Shown here in pieces: positions 24,801 through 32,405 of a stretch of DNA of 64,000 nt. Both the position numbers and the translations under genes were made by a program. How positions within the stretch are numbered: position 1 is the first letter of the stretch; each line of letters starts with the position of its first letter. The notes beneath the pieces are model-generated. The model saw nothing but the letters and a program-made list of their open reading frames with translations, searched no databases and had not been told where the DNA came from. Source of the DNA: AP-15 sp963796155 (GTDB lineage Bacteria > Pseudomonadota > Alphaproteobacteria > ATCC43930 > CGMCC-115725); NCBI GenBank assembly GCA_963796155.1, contig CAWCKT010000049.1, positions 20,980 to 84,979 of the forward strand, read 5' to 3'.

Positions 24801-25388
24801 ATGATGCACACCCACGACATGATGAAGGCCGTCGCCTCCTACCGCGGCGACGCGATCCTGATTCCCGGCCGCAGCGGCCGCTACTGGATCACCCTCAGCG
24901 ACAACCAGCCGCTCGACGTCGAGCTCGGCGACCCGGCGATGGGCGGCCATGCCGGCCTCGGCCTCGGCCTCGCACTGGCGCGGCCGGACAAGAAGGTCAT
25001 GCTGTTCGACTCCGAGGGCGACATCCAAATGAGCCTCGGCATCCTGGCCACCGTGGCCGAGCAGGCGCCACCCAACCTCTATCATTTCCTGATCGACAAC
25101 GGCGTCTACGCGACGACCGGCGGCCAGCCGGTGCCGAACGCCGACAAGATGCAGTACGACATGATCGCGGTCGGCTGCGGCTATCCGCGCGCCTACGCCT
25201 TCACCGAGATCGGCGATTTCGAGCGCGCTCTGCCCGAGATCATCGGCGCGCCGGGGCCGGTCTTCGTCGCCTGCAAGGTCGTGCCCGAGATCGAGAACGA
25301 GCCGATCGGCCGCCGCCGCCGCTGGCAGACCCGCACCCGCGACGAGGTGGTGCGAGACCTGCGCGCGGAGTTGGCGTCACCGCGTTAG
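24801..25388 (+). CDS. ThDP-dependent decarboxylase, PP (beta) subunit, ComE-like
   Basis: 195-residue ThDP pyrophosphate-binding half. The cofactor motif is EGDIQMSLGILATVAEQ followed about 24 residues later by LIDNGVYATTGGQ, the G-D-x(n)-N-G pattern, with Ile where the third motif residue is usually Gly or Ser. ELGDPAMGGHAGLGLGLALARP and VFVACKVVPE complete the family resemblance to sulfopyruvate decarboxylase beta (ComE). Coexpressed with the alpha half; together they form the ThDP site at the interface. ATG 24801 or 24804 are both possible. Confidence 0.82.
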   Translation: MMHTHDMMKAVASYRGDAILIPGRSGRYWITLSDNQPLDVELGDPAMGGHAGLGLGLALARPDKKVMLFDSEGDIQMSLGILATVAEQAPPNLYHFLIDNGVYATTGGQPVPNADKMQYDMIAVGCGYPRAYAFTEIGDFERALPEIIGAPGPVFVACKVVPEIENEPIGRRRRWQTRTRDEVVRDLRAELASPR

Positions 25389-25450
25389 GCTGAACCGGAC
25401 CGTCACCGCGACCTCGATCTGCGACATCGTAATGCCGGCTGGAAATGGCG
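25377..25450 (-). repeat. Duplicated 3' tail of a secreted-protein gene
   Basis: The minus strand encodes GITMSQIEVAVTVRFSLTR and stop, nearly the same as the end (GMTMSQIEVSVTIRFSLTR) of the hypothetical gene at 27493-27834. About 65 bp are similar at DNA level. Its stop overlaps the ComE-like 3' end. The rest of the gene is absent here, so this is a fragment. Confidence 0.55.
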
Positions 25451-25521
25451 GCCGACCCGAAAGCTCAACGCCGCGTATTGGAGTCCTCCGGCGCAGCGAC
25501 AATGCGCCGTTGCCGGATTGC

Positions 25522-26361
25522 TCAATGCAGGTATTGGTAGAGAAAGGCCTGCACCCGGACATGTGCATCCGCGGTCGCCGCGGCGTCGTAGGCCTCCATG
25601 TGGCCGAGGTAGTAATGGGCGGGCGTGCCCGGTACGTCGAAGTGGTGATAGGCGCCGGGGTAAACCTGGAGGGTCATCAGGCGGTTGGCCGGCATACTCG
25701 CGAGCGCCACGCATCGCGCCGCCGGCGACCAGTCGTCGAGGGCGCCGCTTAACGCGAGCAGCGGCACGATGACCGGACTGCCCTCCGGACTTTCCTGCGG
25801 GCTGCCGCAGCCCGGATAGAGCCCGATGCTGGCCGCGAGCCTGCCGCCGCGAGCCGCCAGCTGCGCCCGCAGCGGCCGCAATTCGATGTGGTCGCGCGCA
25901 ACGTACACCGCAGTGCCGCCGCCATGCGACCAGCCAATGACGGCGATGCGGTCGGGTCTGACGTCCGGCCGCCCGGCCAGCAGCGCCGCGGCCACGAGCA
26001 CGTCGGCGGCGCGATCGGCGGGGGTCACGGCATGGGTCGCGCACACGTTGCTGTGGCCGCGCGCCGTAAAGCTGTCGAGCTTGAATGTTGCATAGCCTTG
26101 CCCTTGCAGAAAGGGGACCCATAGCGGCAACGCGCCGCCAAACATGTTGGCGGTGTAGCCCGAACAGCTGTGCAAGGCGATGACGACCGGAAACGGCCCC
26201 GTCCCCGCCGGCTTTTCGAACCAGCCGGTCAGCTGGATCTGCCGGCCCTGATAATCGACCGGGACCGCAATCTCCTCTCTGAGCTTCGCCGCCTCTTCGG
26301 CGCTGGCGCTCAGCGCCCAAAGAGCGGATGAGAGAAAGACCACACTGGCGAGTTTGCTCAT
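25522..26361 (-). CDS. Secreted dienelactone hydrolase-family protein
   Basis: 279 residues from the ATG at 26361 (MSKLASVVFLSSALWALSASAEE), which begins exactly at a Sec signal peptide with a predicted ASA-EE cleavage site. Mature part: a LTGWFEKPAGTGPFPVVIALHSCSG oxyanion-type region, FTARGHSN, the nucleophile elbow GWSHGGGTAV with Ser, an Asp in LSGALDDWSP and His in GAYHHFD. This is the dienelactone-hydrolase-like alpha/beta family, here exported to the periplasm. Substrate unknown. The frame is open to 26412, but without a signal-peptide fit. Neighbouring genes on the same strand are also exported proteins. Confidence 0.8.
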   Translation of the reverse strand: MSKLASVVFLSSALWALSASAEEAAKLREEIAVPVDYQGRQIQLTGWFEKPAGTGPFPVVIALHSCSGYTANMFGGALPLWVPFLQGQGYATFKLDSFTARGHSNVCATHAVTPADRAADVLVAAALLAGRPDVRPDRIAVIGWSHGGGTAVYVARDHIELRPLRAQLAARGGRLAASIGLYPGCGSPQESPEGSPVIVPLLALSGALDDWSPAARCVALASMPANRLMTLQVYPGAYHHFDVPGTPAHYYLGHMEAYDAAATADAHVRVQAFLYQYLH

Positions 26362-26502
26362 AGCGGCCTCCGAACCAGAGCTGGGTGACGGTAATCGACG
26401 CCCTGCCCACACTTGCCGTGGGCCGAATATCTTCGGTGGTCCCTATAGCCGGTCTGCTCCCGACCCCGCGGTCACCTGACGCTGCCGGTTTTGCGCGCTG
26501 GC

Positions 26503-27324
26503 TTATCGCGAGTTAGGGGCCGGACCGTATGTTGTCTGATCGCCGGCGTTTCTCAAATTGCCGAGCGGGTCGTAAGTCCGAGCGTGCAGCGAACCGAGCA
26601 CATAGGCGACGTCCTGAGCCTGCACAGCTGCCCCGTCGGTGCGGCAGATGCTGGCATGCATCATGTAGACATAGCCGCCGCGCCACACCGGTCCCGGCTT
26701 TCGAATGGCGATGCAATTGCGTGGTCCATCCGAGAATTCGATGGACCTCAACCTCTCCCCCTGATGCCATTGATCCTGCATATCATTGATCTGCAAATTA
26801 TGCCAATTGGTTCCCCGCCTGGTGACCTGGTTCATGTCTTGAAAGTCTTCCTGGTCATAGCCCGTATAACTACGAACATAGCACTGCCGTGGCAGAGAAC
26901 CGGTCGCGAACACCTTGTAGGGGTCGAACCCCAGTATATCCGCTTCGACAGCCAATTTTCCGACGGTGTCGATGACCACGTCGAGCCCCATGTCGCAAGG
27001 ATTTGAATTTCCGGCCATGCTGTTTGTGCTGACCCCGAGCCGATATCCTTGCAGACATTTGCCTCCCTGGCTGAATGCGATACGGGTCTGCGTGCACGGC
27101 ACCTGGGCGAATTTGTCCTCCTCGACGCGATATCGACCGAAGTAAGGATTTCGCCCATATGATTTCCAGGGATCGCGCATATAGGGCGGCTCGACCGGGG
27201 CCGCCGGCGCCGTGACGATGACATTGGGAACGGTGAGCTTGCTCTCTTGGGCATAGGCGCCCATCGAGGGCGCGAGCATCGCCGCCATCACGACGGCAGC
27301 CGCGTAGATCGAGACCGCCCGCAT
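26503..27324 (-). CDS. Exported hypothetical protein, Cys-containing
   Basis: 273 residues. N-terminal Sec signal peptide (MRAVSIYAAAVVMAAMLAPSMGAYAQ, cut after AYA), then a Pro/Ala linker (VTAPAAPVEPPYMRDPW) and a mature domain with five Cys (CTQTR, KCLQ, PCDMG, QCYV, NCIA) and a sixth in ASICR, compatible with three disulfides in the periplasm. AAGGAGG precedes the ATG. No known family recognised. It lies 141 bp upstream of the secreted hydrolase gene on the same strand. Confidence 0.65.
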   Translation of the reverse strand: MRAVSIYAAAVVMAAMLAPSMGAYAQESKLTVPNVIVTAPAAPVEPPYMRDPWKSYGRNPYFGRYRVEEDKFAQVPCTQTRIAFSQGGKCLQGYRLGVSTNSMAGNSNPCDMGLDVVIDTVGKLAVEADILGFDPYKVFATGSLPRQCYVRSYTGYDQEDFQDMNQVTRRGTNWHNLQINDMQDQWHQGERLRSIEFSDGPRNCIAIRKPGPVWRGGYVYMMHASICRTDGAAVQAQDVAYVLGSLHARTYDPLGNLRNAGDQTTYGPAPNSR

Positions 27325-27492
27325 GGCTGTCCTCCTTGACCGAACCGTGGCTTAGCCCGGCAATGTATCCGGTTTAGGCCCCGTGGACGATTTTCTTAGG
27401 GCCGGCGCTTCATTTCGTCATGCAACGCGTAAGGCCGCTCCCAGTTCCTTGGCGCATAGGTGAAACCGCATGCGGCTGACCGCCATTGGCCA

Positions 27493-27834
27493 TCATCGCG
27501 TCAAGCTGAACCGGATCGTCACCGACACCTCGATCTGCGACATTGTCATGCCCGCCGGAAAAGGCGGCAGCTGCGCCCCGCGCATCATTTGGTCGGTGCC
27601 GACAGGGTTGAGTTCGACGCCGATCTTTGCCGGTTCCTCGGCCGCTCCAGTTATCGCCCAGCAAAACAACGCCCCACAGAGGGTAAATGCGACGCGCAGC
27701 GCGGCCGGCCGTCGCCGGCGAAGGTTGCCCCTCCCTCCGAAGCTCGCCGAGCGGCGAACCGCGCGGCCGAAACTACGATATCGCAATCGGCGAAGCCTTG
27801 CAGTGCAAACGCCGGTGTAGGCCGGGGATGGCAT
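27493..27834 (-). CDS. Small exported hypothetical protein
   Basis: The ATG at 27834 gives 113 codons, but the first 45 residues are Arg-rich. A signal peptide-like segment (RVAFTLCGALFCWAITGAAEE) appears around residues 46-67, so the true start may be a non-ATG codon near 27690. The mature end reads KIGVELNPVG ... FPAGMTMSQIEVSVTIRFSLTR. The final 19 residues recur at 25377-25450. The preferred start overlaps the divergent glycosyltransferase ATG by two bases. Function unknown; moderate doubt that the 5' part is coding. Confidence 0.4.
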   Translation of the reverse strand: MPSPAYTGVCTARLRRLRYRSFGRAVRRSASFGGRGNLRRRRPAALRVAFTLCGALFCWAITGAAEEPAKIGVELNPVGTDQMMRGAQLPPFPAGMTMSQIEVSVTIRFSLTR

Positions 27835-29896
27835 GCCCAAGCCGAACGTATCAACCCCCGATGTTGTCTTCGGCGATGGCCCCGGTTGTCGAGGTGATGA
27901 CCTGAACGAAGAGCAATCCGGCGGGTTTGGCTGCCTTGCCGCGGGCGTGGCCTCCCACTCCCGGTTTTGGCCGGGCCTCGGGTTGACGGGTATCCTCCTG
28001 CTGGCAGTAACGCTGCGCGGCTGGCGATTGGGCGCCAGTGGATTCATTACGCCGTATTACATGGCCGGCGTGCACAGCATGACGACGAGCTGGCACAATT
28101 TCTTCTTCAACGCGTTTGACCCGACCGGCTTCGTGTCGCTCGACAAGCCGCCGCTCGCCTTCTGGATCCAAACCGCCAGCGCCGAACTCTTCGGCTTCGG
28201 CCCCTTCAGCGTGCTGCTCCCGCAAGTCCTCGAAGGTGCGGCGTCGATCCTCGTGCTGTACCACCTCGTGCAGCGCGTGTTCGGCACAGCAGCCGGCCTC
28301 CTCGCCGCGCTGTTCCTGGCGTTGACGCCGATCGCTATCGCGGTCGACCGCTCGAACAACACCGATACTCTTCTGGTGCTGAGTTTGCTGCTCGCGGCGT
28401 GGGCGTTGAGCCGGGCGGTCGAGACCGGCCGGGTGCCTTTGCTGCTGCTCGCCGCCGCTCTCGTCGGGATCGGCTTCAACGTCAAGATGCTGGTGGCGTT
28501 CGGGGTTGTGCCGGTCTTCATCCTGCTCTACCTGGCCGGTGCCCAAATTTCGCCGTGGCGGCGAATCGGCCATCTCGCTGCCGCCGGAGCCGTGCTGGCG
28601 GCGGTGTCATTCTCGTGGACGGGGGTTTACGACCTGACGCCGCCGCAGGGGCGTCCGTTTGTCGACAGCACCAGCCGAAATTCTATGTTCGAACTGATCG
28701 TTGGCGAAAATTTCATTAAGCGTTTTGTGCCGCGTGGCAACCGCGTGCGTCAAACCGCGGCGGTCGCGGCCAATCCGAACACGAATACGGACCAAACCGC
28801 GGCGCGGCTGCTTGGGCGCGACTATGTGCCGGCCGGGCCGCTTCGCCTTGCGGCACCGCATCTGGCGGCGCAGATGGGCTGGCTCTTCCCGCTGGCGGTG
28901 ATCGGCGGGATCGCCGCGTGGTGGTGCGTGCGTCCGCTCCGCCCGCTCGGCCGCGAACATCTGTCCCTCGCGATGTGGGCGGGCTGGGCCTTGTGCTACG
29001 GGGTCGTCTTCAGTGCGGCAGGCGGTCTTTTTCACGCCTATTACCTGGTCGCGATGGCGCCGGCGTTGTCTGCCCTGGCCGGGATCGGCCTGGTCGGCCT
29101 GTGGTCGCTCTACACTGCCGGCGGAGTCGCATCGCTGTTCTTTCCGGCGACCCTGATCGCTACTGCCCTATGGCAGGGGTACATCGTCGATGGATATCTC
29201 ACCGGATATCTGGCGATCGGCGAAAAATGGCTGGTTCCGGCACTGGTCGGCGCGGCCGGGTTGACCGCGGCGGGGTTGCTCGCGCTGCGGCCGCCGCGGC
29301 GCGCGCCGGCCATGGTACTCGGCGGAGTCGCTATATCGATCTTGCTGGCGATGCCGGCGGCCTGGTCGGTGGGCACCGTCCTGGTCAAGGGCAACACCGG
29401 CTTCCCGGCCGCCCGGCCGCCCTTCCTGAACGATGCGGCCGAGATGCAACGCAGGCGCTGGTCGCTGGTCGCCGGCGCGCTCGGCGGCGACCCCAAGCTC
29501 ATTGCTTTTCTAAAGGAAAACCATCGCGGTGAAGAATATTTGTTGGCCGCGGTCAATGCCCGTCAGGCGGCACCGATCATCATCGCAACCGGCGCTCCGG
29601 TCATCGCATTGGGCGGCTTTACGGGCCGGGACCCGATCCTCACCGTCGACAAGTTCGCCCGGCTGGTCGAAGACAACCGAGTGCGGTTCGCGCTGATCGG
29701 TGACGGCAGCCCCGGTCTGCGCCGCATCTTCGGCGAGGACGGGCAAAAACCAGTGACCGACTGGATCAGAGAGAACGGAAGCCTCGTCGATCCCGCTATG
29801 TGGCGGGCCGCGCCCGGCCCTAATCCCGGTGGCCGCGCGGCAGAGGCTGTCGGAGCACAGCTCTACGATTTGCGCCCCACTGTGGAGGGCCGCTGA
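27833..29896 (+). CDS. Glycosyltransferase family 39 (ArnT/PMT-like) membrane protein
   Basis: 687 residues, integral inner-membrane GT-C enzyme. After a hydrophilic start comes TM1 (GLGLTGILLLAVTLRGWRLG), then the periplasmic loop with FDPTGFVSLDKPPLAFWIQTASAELFG, the GT39 DKPP signature whose acidic residue acts in catalysis. About 10 further hydrophobic helices follow (SVLLPQVLEGAASILVLYHL, LLAALFLALTPIAIAVDRSNN and others), then a soluble C-terminal domain (LIGDGSPGLRRIFGED). It transfers a sugar from a polyprenyl-phosphate donor to lipid or protein (family knowledge); the acceptor is unknown. The 3' end overlaps the convergent MFS gene by 34 bp. Start uncertain by up to 40 codons. Confidence 0.83.
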   Translation: MPKPNVSTPDVVFGDGPGCRGDDLNEEQSGGFGCLAAGVASHSRFWPGLGLTGILLLAVTLRGWRLGASGFITPYYMAGVHSMTTSWHNFFFNAFDPTGFVSLDKPPLAFWIQTASAELFGFGPFSVLLPQVLEGAASILVLYHLVQRVFGTAAGLLAALFLALTPIAIAVDRSNNTDTLLVLSLLLAAWALSRAVETGRVPLLLLAAALVGIGFNVKMLVAFGVVPVFILLYLAGAQISPWRRIGHLAAAGAVLAAVSFSWTGVYDLTPPQGRPFVDSTSRNSMFELIVGENFIKRFVPRGNRVRQTAAVAANPNTNTDQTAARLLGRDYVPAGPLRLAAPHLAAQMGWLFPLAVIGGIAAWWCVRPLRPLGREHLSLAMWAGWALCYGVVFSAAGGLFHAYYLVAMAPALSALAGIGLVGLWSLYTAGGVASLFFPATLIATALWQGYIVDGYLTGYLAIGEKWLVPALVGAAGLTAAGLLALRPPRRAPAMVLGGVAISILLAMPAAWSVGTVLVKGNTGFPAARPPFLNDAAEMQRRRWSLVAGALGGDPKLIAFLKENHRGEEYLLAAVNARQAAPIIIATGAPVIALGGFTGRDPILTVDKFARLVEDNRVRFALIGDGSPGLRRIFGEDGQKPVTDWIRENGSLVDPAMWRAAPGPNPGGRAAEAVGAQLYDLRPTVEGR

Positions 29897-31485
29897 CGAG
29901 CGCTCGAAGGTTCAAGCCCGAGGGGTCGGGTCGGGCTGAGCTTCGCCGGCAATGCCAGTGCGAGAAAGAGGCTCAGAACCGCGACGAGCCCGGCGATCAC
30001 ATAGACGACGTGCACCGAGCTGGCGATCGCCTCGGTCAGCTTTGCGAGCTCGTCGGGCCCGAGCATCTGCCGCGCCGCCGGCTGCATCAGCCGGGAGACC
30101 GCGTTTCCGGCTTCCGGCAACTGGCGATGGATGCCGAAATTGACAATCGCGCCGAATACTGCCGCACCGACCGACGAACCGACCATGCGCATGAACATCA
30201 TCGAGCAGGTGGCCATGCCGCGCTCGTTCCAGCCGACGGCGGCCTGGGTCGAGACGATAAAGGCGGTATTGCAAAATCCCATGCCGATCCCGTTCAGCAG
30301 TGCGCCAGTGCCGGCCCATAGCAGGCTATCGGATGGATCGAGAGTCATCAGCACCAGGCTGCCGGCGACCAGGCAGACGCCGCCGATACCGGCCGCCAAG
30401 CGATAGGAGGTGCGTATCATCAGCCGGCCCGAGGCGATGCTTGCAAACGTCCAGCTCACCGAGGACGCTGCGAGCGTGATCCCGGCCGCCGCCGGGCTGC
30501 GGCCCATCGCTCCCTGCACATAAGTCGGCAGAAAGGCGGATAGCGACATCATCAGCGCGCCGTTGGCAAATCCGGCGAGACAGCCGACCACGACGACCCG
30601 GTTGCGCCAGAGATTGAGCGGCAAAAGCGGCTCCGGCGTGCTCCTCTCATGGGCGGCGAGGGCCGTCAGGGCAATCGCGCCGACCAAAAAGAGCCCCGCG
30701 ATCGTCACGACCTCGCCCGAATTCCCGATCTGCATCAGCGCCAGCATGATCCCACCGGCGCCGAGCACCATCAGGACCGAACCGAGATAGTCGATGCGGT
30801 GCCGCCTCGGCGGCTGATGTTCATGCAGGAACCGGCCGAACATCACGAAGGTCGCGACGCCGATCGGCAGATTGATCCAGAACACGAGCGACCAAGTGAC
30901 GTGCTGGACGAGAAAAGCGCCGAGTATCGGGCCGATGACCGCGGCGATACCCCACACCCCCGAGATGTAGCCCTGTACCCGGGCACGCTCGGCCGGCCCG
31001 TAGATGTCGCCGACGATGGTCGTCGCGATCGGCTGCACGGCCCCCGCCCCTGCCCCCTGCAGGCCGCGGAACAGGATCAACGGCACCATGCCCCAGGCAA
31101 ATCCGCACAATGTCGAGCCGAGCAGGAACAGGCTCGCGCCCGCGAAGAAGACGCGCTTGCGGCCATAGAGATCGGCGAGCCGGCCGTAGATCGGAATCGT
31201 CACCGCCTGAGCCAACAGGTAGGCGGCAAAGGTCCAACTGAACAGGTGAAACCCGCCGAGCTCGGCGACGATCGTCGGCATCGCGGTGGCGACGATCGAG
31301 AGGTCGATCGCCGCCATGAAGATCGCCATCATCACGGCGGCGAGCACCAGCCGCCGAGCCGGCTCGGCTACTGCCGGCGGCTGCTCTGCGAGATGCTGTC
31401 GAATGGTAGGTTGATCGAGCAAAGCGCCCTCAGATGGACCGAAGCGGAACCGAGACGCGCTGTCTATCGGAGACCACGCCTGCAC
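29863..31485 (-). CDS. MFS transporter, DHA2 (EmrB/QacA) drug-efflux type
   Basis: 540 residues with about 14 hydrophobic helices. MAAIDLSIVATAMPTIV is the DHA2 motif D1 (D-x-T-I-V-N-V-A-L-P equivalent). GRLADLYGRKRVFFAG is MFS motif A, and FRGLQGAGAGAVQPI and GYISGVWGIAAVIGPILGAFL correspond to motifs B and C (antiporter motif). A proton-driven multidrug exporter of the inner membrane is likely. No adjacent membrane-fusion or TetR gene is seen. The first 45 residues are hydrophilic; an internal start is possible. Confidence 0.87.
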   Translation of the reverse strand: MQAWSPIDSASRFRFGPSEGALLDQPTIRQHLAEQPPAVAEPARRLVLAAVMMAIFMAAIDLSIVATAMPTIVAELGGFHLFSWTFAAYLLAQAVTIPIYGRLADLYGRKRVFFAGASLFLLGSTLCGFAWGMVPLILFRGLQGAGAGAVQPIATTIVGDIYGPAERARVQGYISGVWGIAAVIGPILGAFLVQHVTWSLVFWINLPIGVATFVMFGRFLHEHQPPRRHRIDYLGSVLMVLGAGGIMLALMQIGNSGEVVTIAGLFLVGAIALTALAAHERSTPEPLLPLNLWRNRVVVVGCLAGFANGALMMSLSAFLPTYVQGAMGRSPAAAGITLAASSVSWTFASIASGRLMIRTSYRLAAGIGGVCLVAGSLVLMTLDPSDSLLWAGTGALLNGIGMGFCNTAFIVSTQAAVGWNERGMATCSMMFMRMVGSSVGAAVFGAIVNFGIHRQLPEAGNAVSRLMQPAARQMLGPDELAKLTEAIASSVHVVYVIAGLVAVLSLFLALALPAKLSPTRPLGLEPSSARQRPSTVGRKS

Positions 31486-31861
31486 AACAAGCGGGCATCG
31501 CGCGCATCAGCGATGCACAAGTTTTCAGCCAACCGGCGTCATCCTCGCCCAAATCGCGGAACTGAGCCCGCTTCTCCCAGGGCTTCCTTCGATCGGGTCC
31601 CGCTGTTTTTGCTGTTTTTACAGGAAATTATCAGCGGCGAGGCACTCCTTCGCCGCAGGGATCCTCGATTTCGGCAGCATGGCGCACAAAAAAACAGCGG
31701 ATAACGACCCATTTCGGGGAGACATTTGGAATAATTGTTTGCCAAAATAGCATAAATCGGTAAATCTGTCAATCGCAACGAGGGCGCCTGTGGCTAGGGT
31801 TCCGGCTAGCTCACGGCTAGCTCGGATTTCTCACACAGGGTGACTGCGGCAGCGCTGTCGA
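31486..31861. other. Gene-free spacer with AT-rich and CTAG-rich segments
   Basis: No supported coding sequence. Contains an AT-rich tract (about 31725-31775) that could serve as promoter DNA and several closely spaced GGCTAGC words (about 31792-31825). The same word is found in the target-site duplication of the neighbouring IS4 element. Confidence 0.45.
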
Positions 31862-32260
31862 TTAGCTCCCTCGCCCCGCTTGCGGGGAGAGGGCCGGGGT
31901 GAGGGGTGATTTTTCGAGTTCGGATTGGAGCATTTGGAGAACGCCATCGAGGTTGTCGATGACGTCGTTGTTCCAGATGCGGATCACCCGATAACCGAGG
32001 GCGCACAGCTCGCTGTCGCGCTGCCTGTCCTTGGGGCGTTCCGCGTGCTGGCCGCCATCGAGCTCGACAATCAAGGGCCGGTCGCGACAAACGAAATCGG
32101 CGTAATACCGGCCGATGGGCGCCTGGCGGACGAATTTGAAGCCGCCCAGTTGCCGGCTGCGAATGCGTGTCCACAACACGAATTCTGCCGGCGTGAGGGC
32201 GCGCCGCAACGATCGTGCCCGGGCCGTGCGCCGTTGGTCCTTGCCCCGCAACGCCGCCAT
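31862..32260 (-). CDS. DUF559 (Vsr-like) endonuclease-fold protein
   Basis: 132 residues. RSLRRALTPAEFVLWTRIRS supplies the N-terminal Glu-containing helix. RYYADFVCRDRPLIVELDGGQH carries the Asp and the E-x-D-G-x-Q-H core of the PD-(D/E)XK-related very-short-patch-repair fold, followed by RVIRIWNNDVIDNLDGVL. Single-domain DUF559 proteins are thought to be nucleases of unclear role. The last 15 residues (PLTPALSPQAGRGS) are translated from a REP palindrome, and an inverted copy of that palindrome lies 18 bp upstream of the gene. GC and codon use look like the host. Confidence 0.82.
   Translation of the reverse strand: MAALRGKDQRRTARARSLRRALTPAEFVLWTRIRSRQLGGFKFVRQAPIGRYYADFVCRDRPLIVELDGGQHAERPKDRQRDSELCALGYRVIRIWNNDVIDNLDGVLQMLQSELEKSPLTPALSPQAGRGS
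31865..31906 (+). repeat. REP element, left arm of 42-bp inverted repeat
   Basis: Begins GCTCCCTCGCCCCGC and ends GGGGTGAGGGG. Its exact reverse complement is at 32278-32319. It overlaps the last codons of the DUF559 gene and contains its own internal GC-rich stem. Confidence 0.85.
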
Positions 32261-32277
32261 CCTTCTGCCTCAGAGTG

Positions 32278-32319
32278 CCCCTCACCCCGGCCCTCTCCCC
32301 GCAAGCGGGGCGAGGGAGC
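32278..32319 (-). repeat. REP element, right arm of 42-bp inverted repeat
   Basis: Perfect 42-of-42 reverse complement of 31865-31906, placed 18 bp upstream of the DUF559 start. Together the arms bracket the nuclease gene. Confidence 0.85.
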
Positions 32320-32405
32320 CGACACTCTCTCCGAACCGCCCGTCCCACGGTCCACCCCGACAAGCCCCGATGCACCACCCCGCTTTGAGAAATGCGGGCT
32401 AGCGC

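Noticed and set aside
31865..32319. Possible CRISPR array from repeated GC-rich palindromes
   Set aside because: Only isolated or inverted pairs of REP elements; no regular spacers, no cas genes anywhere in the window.
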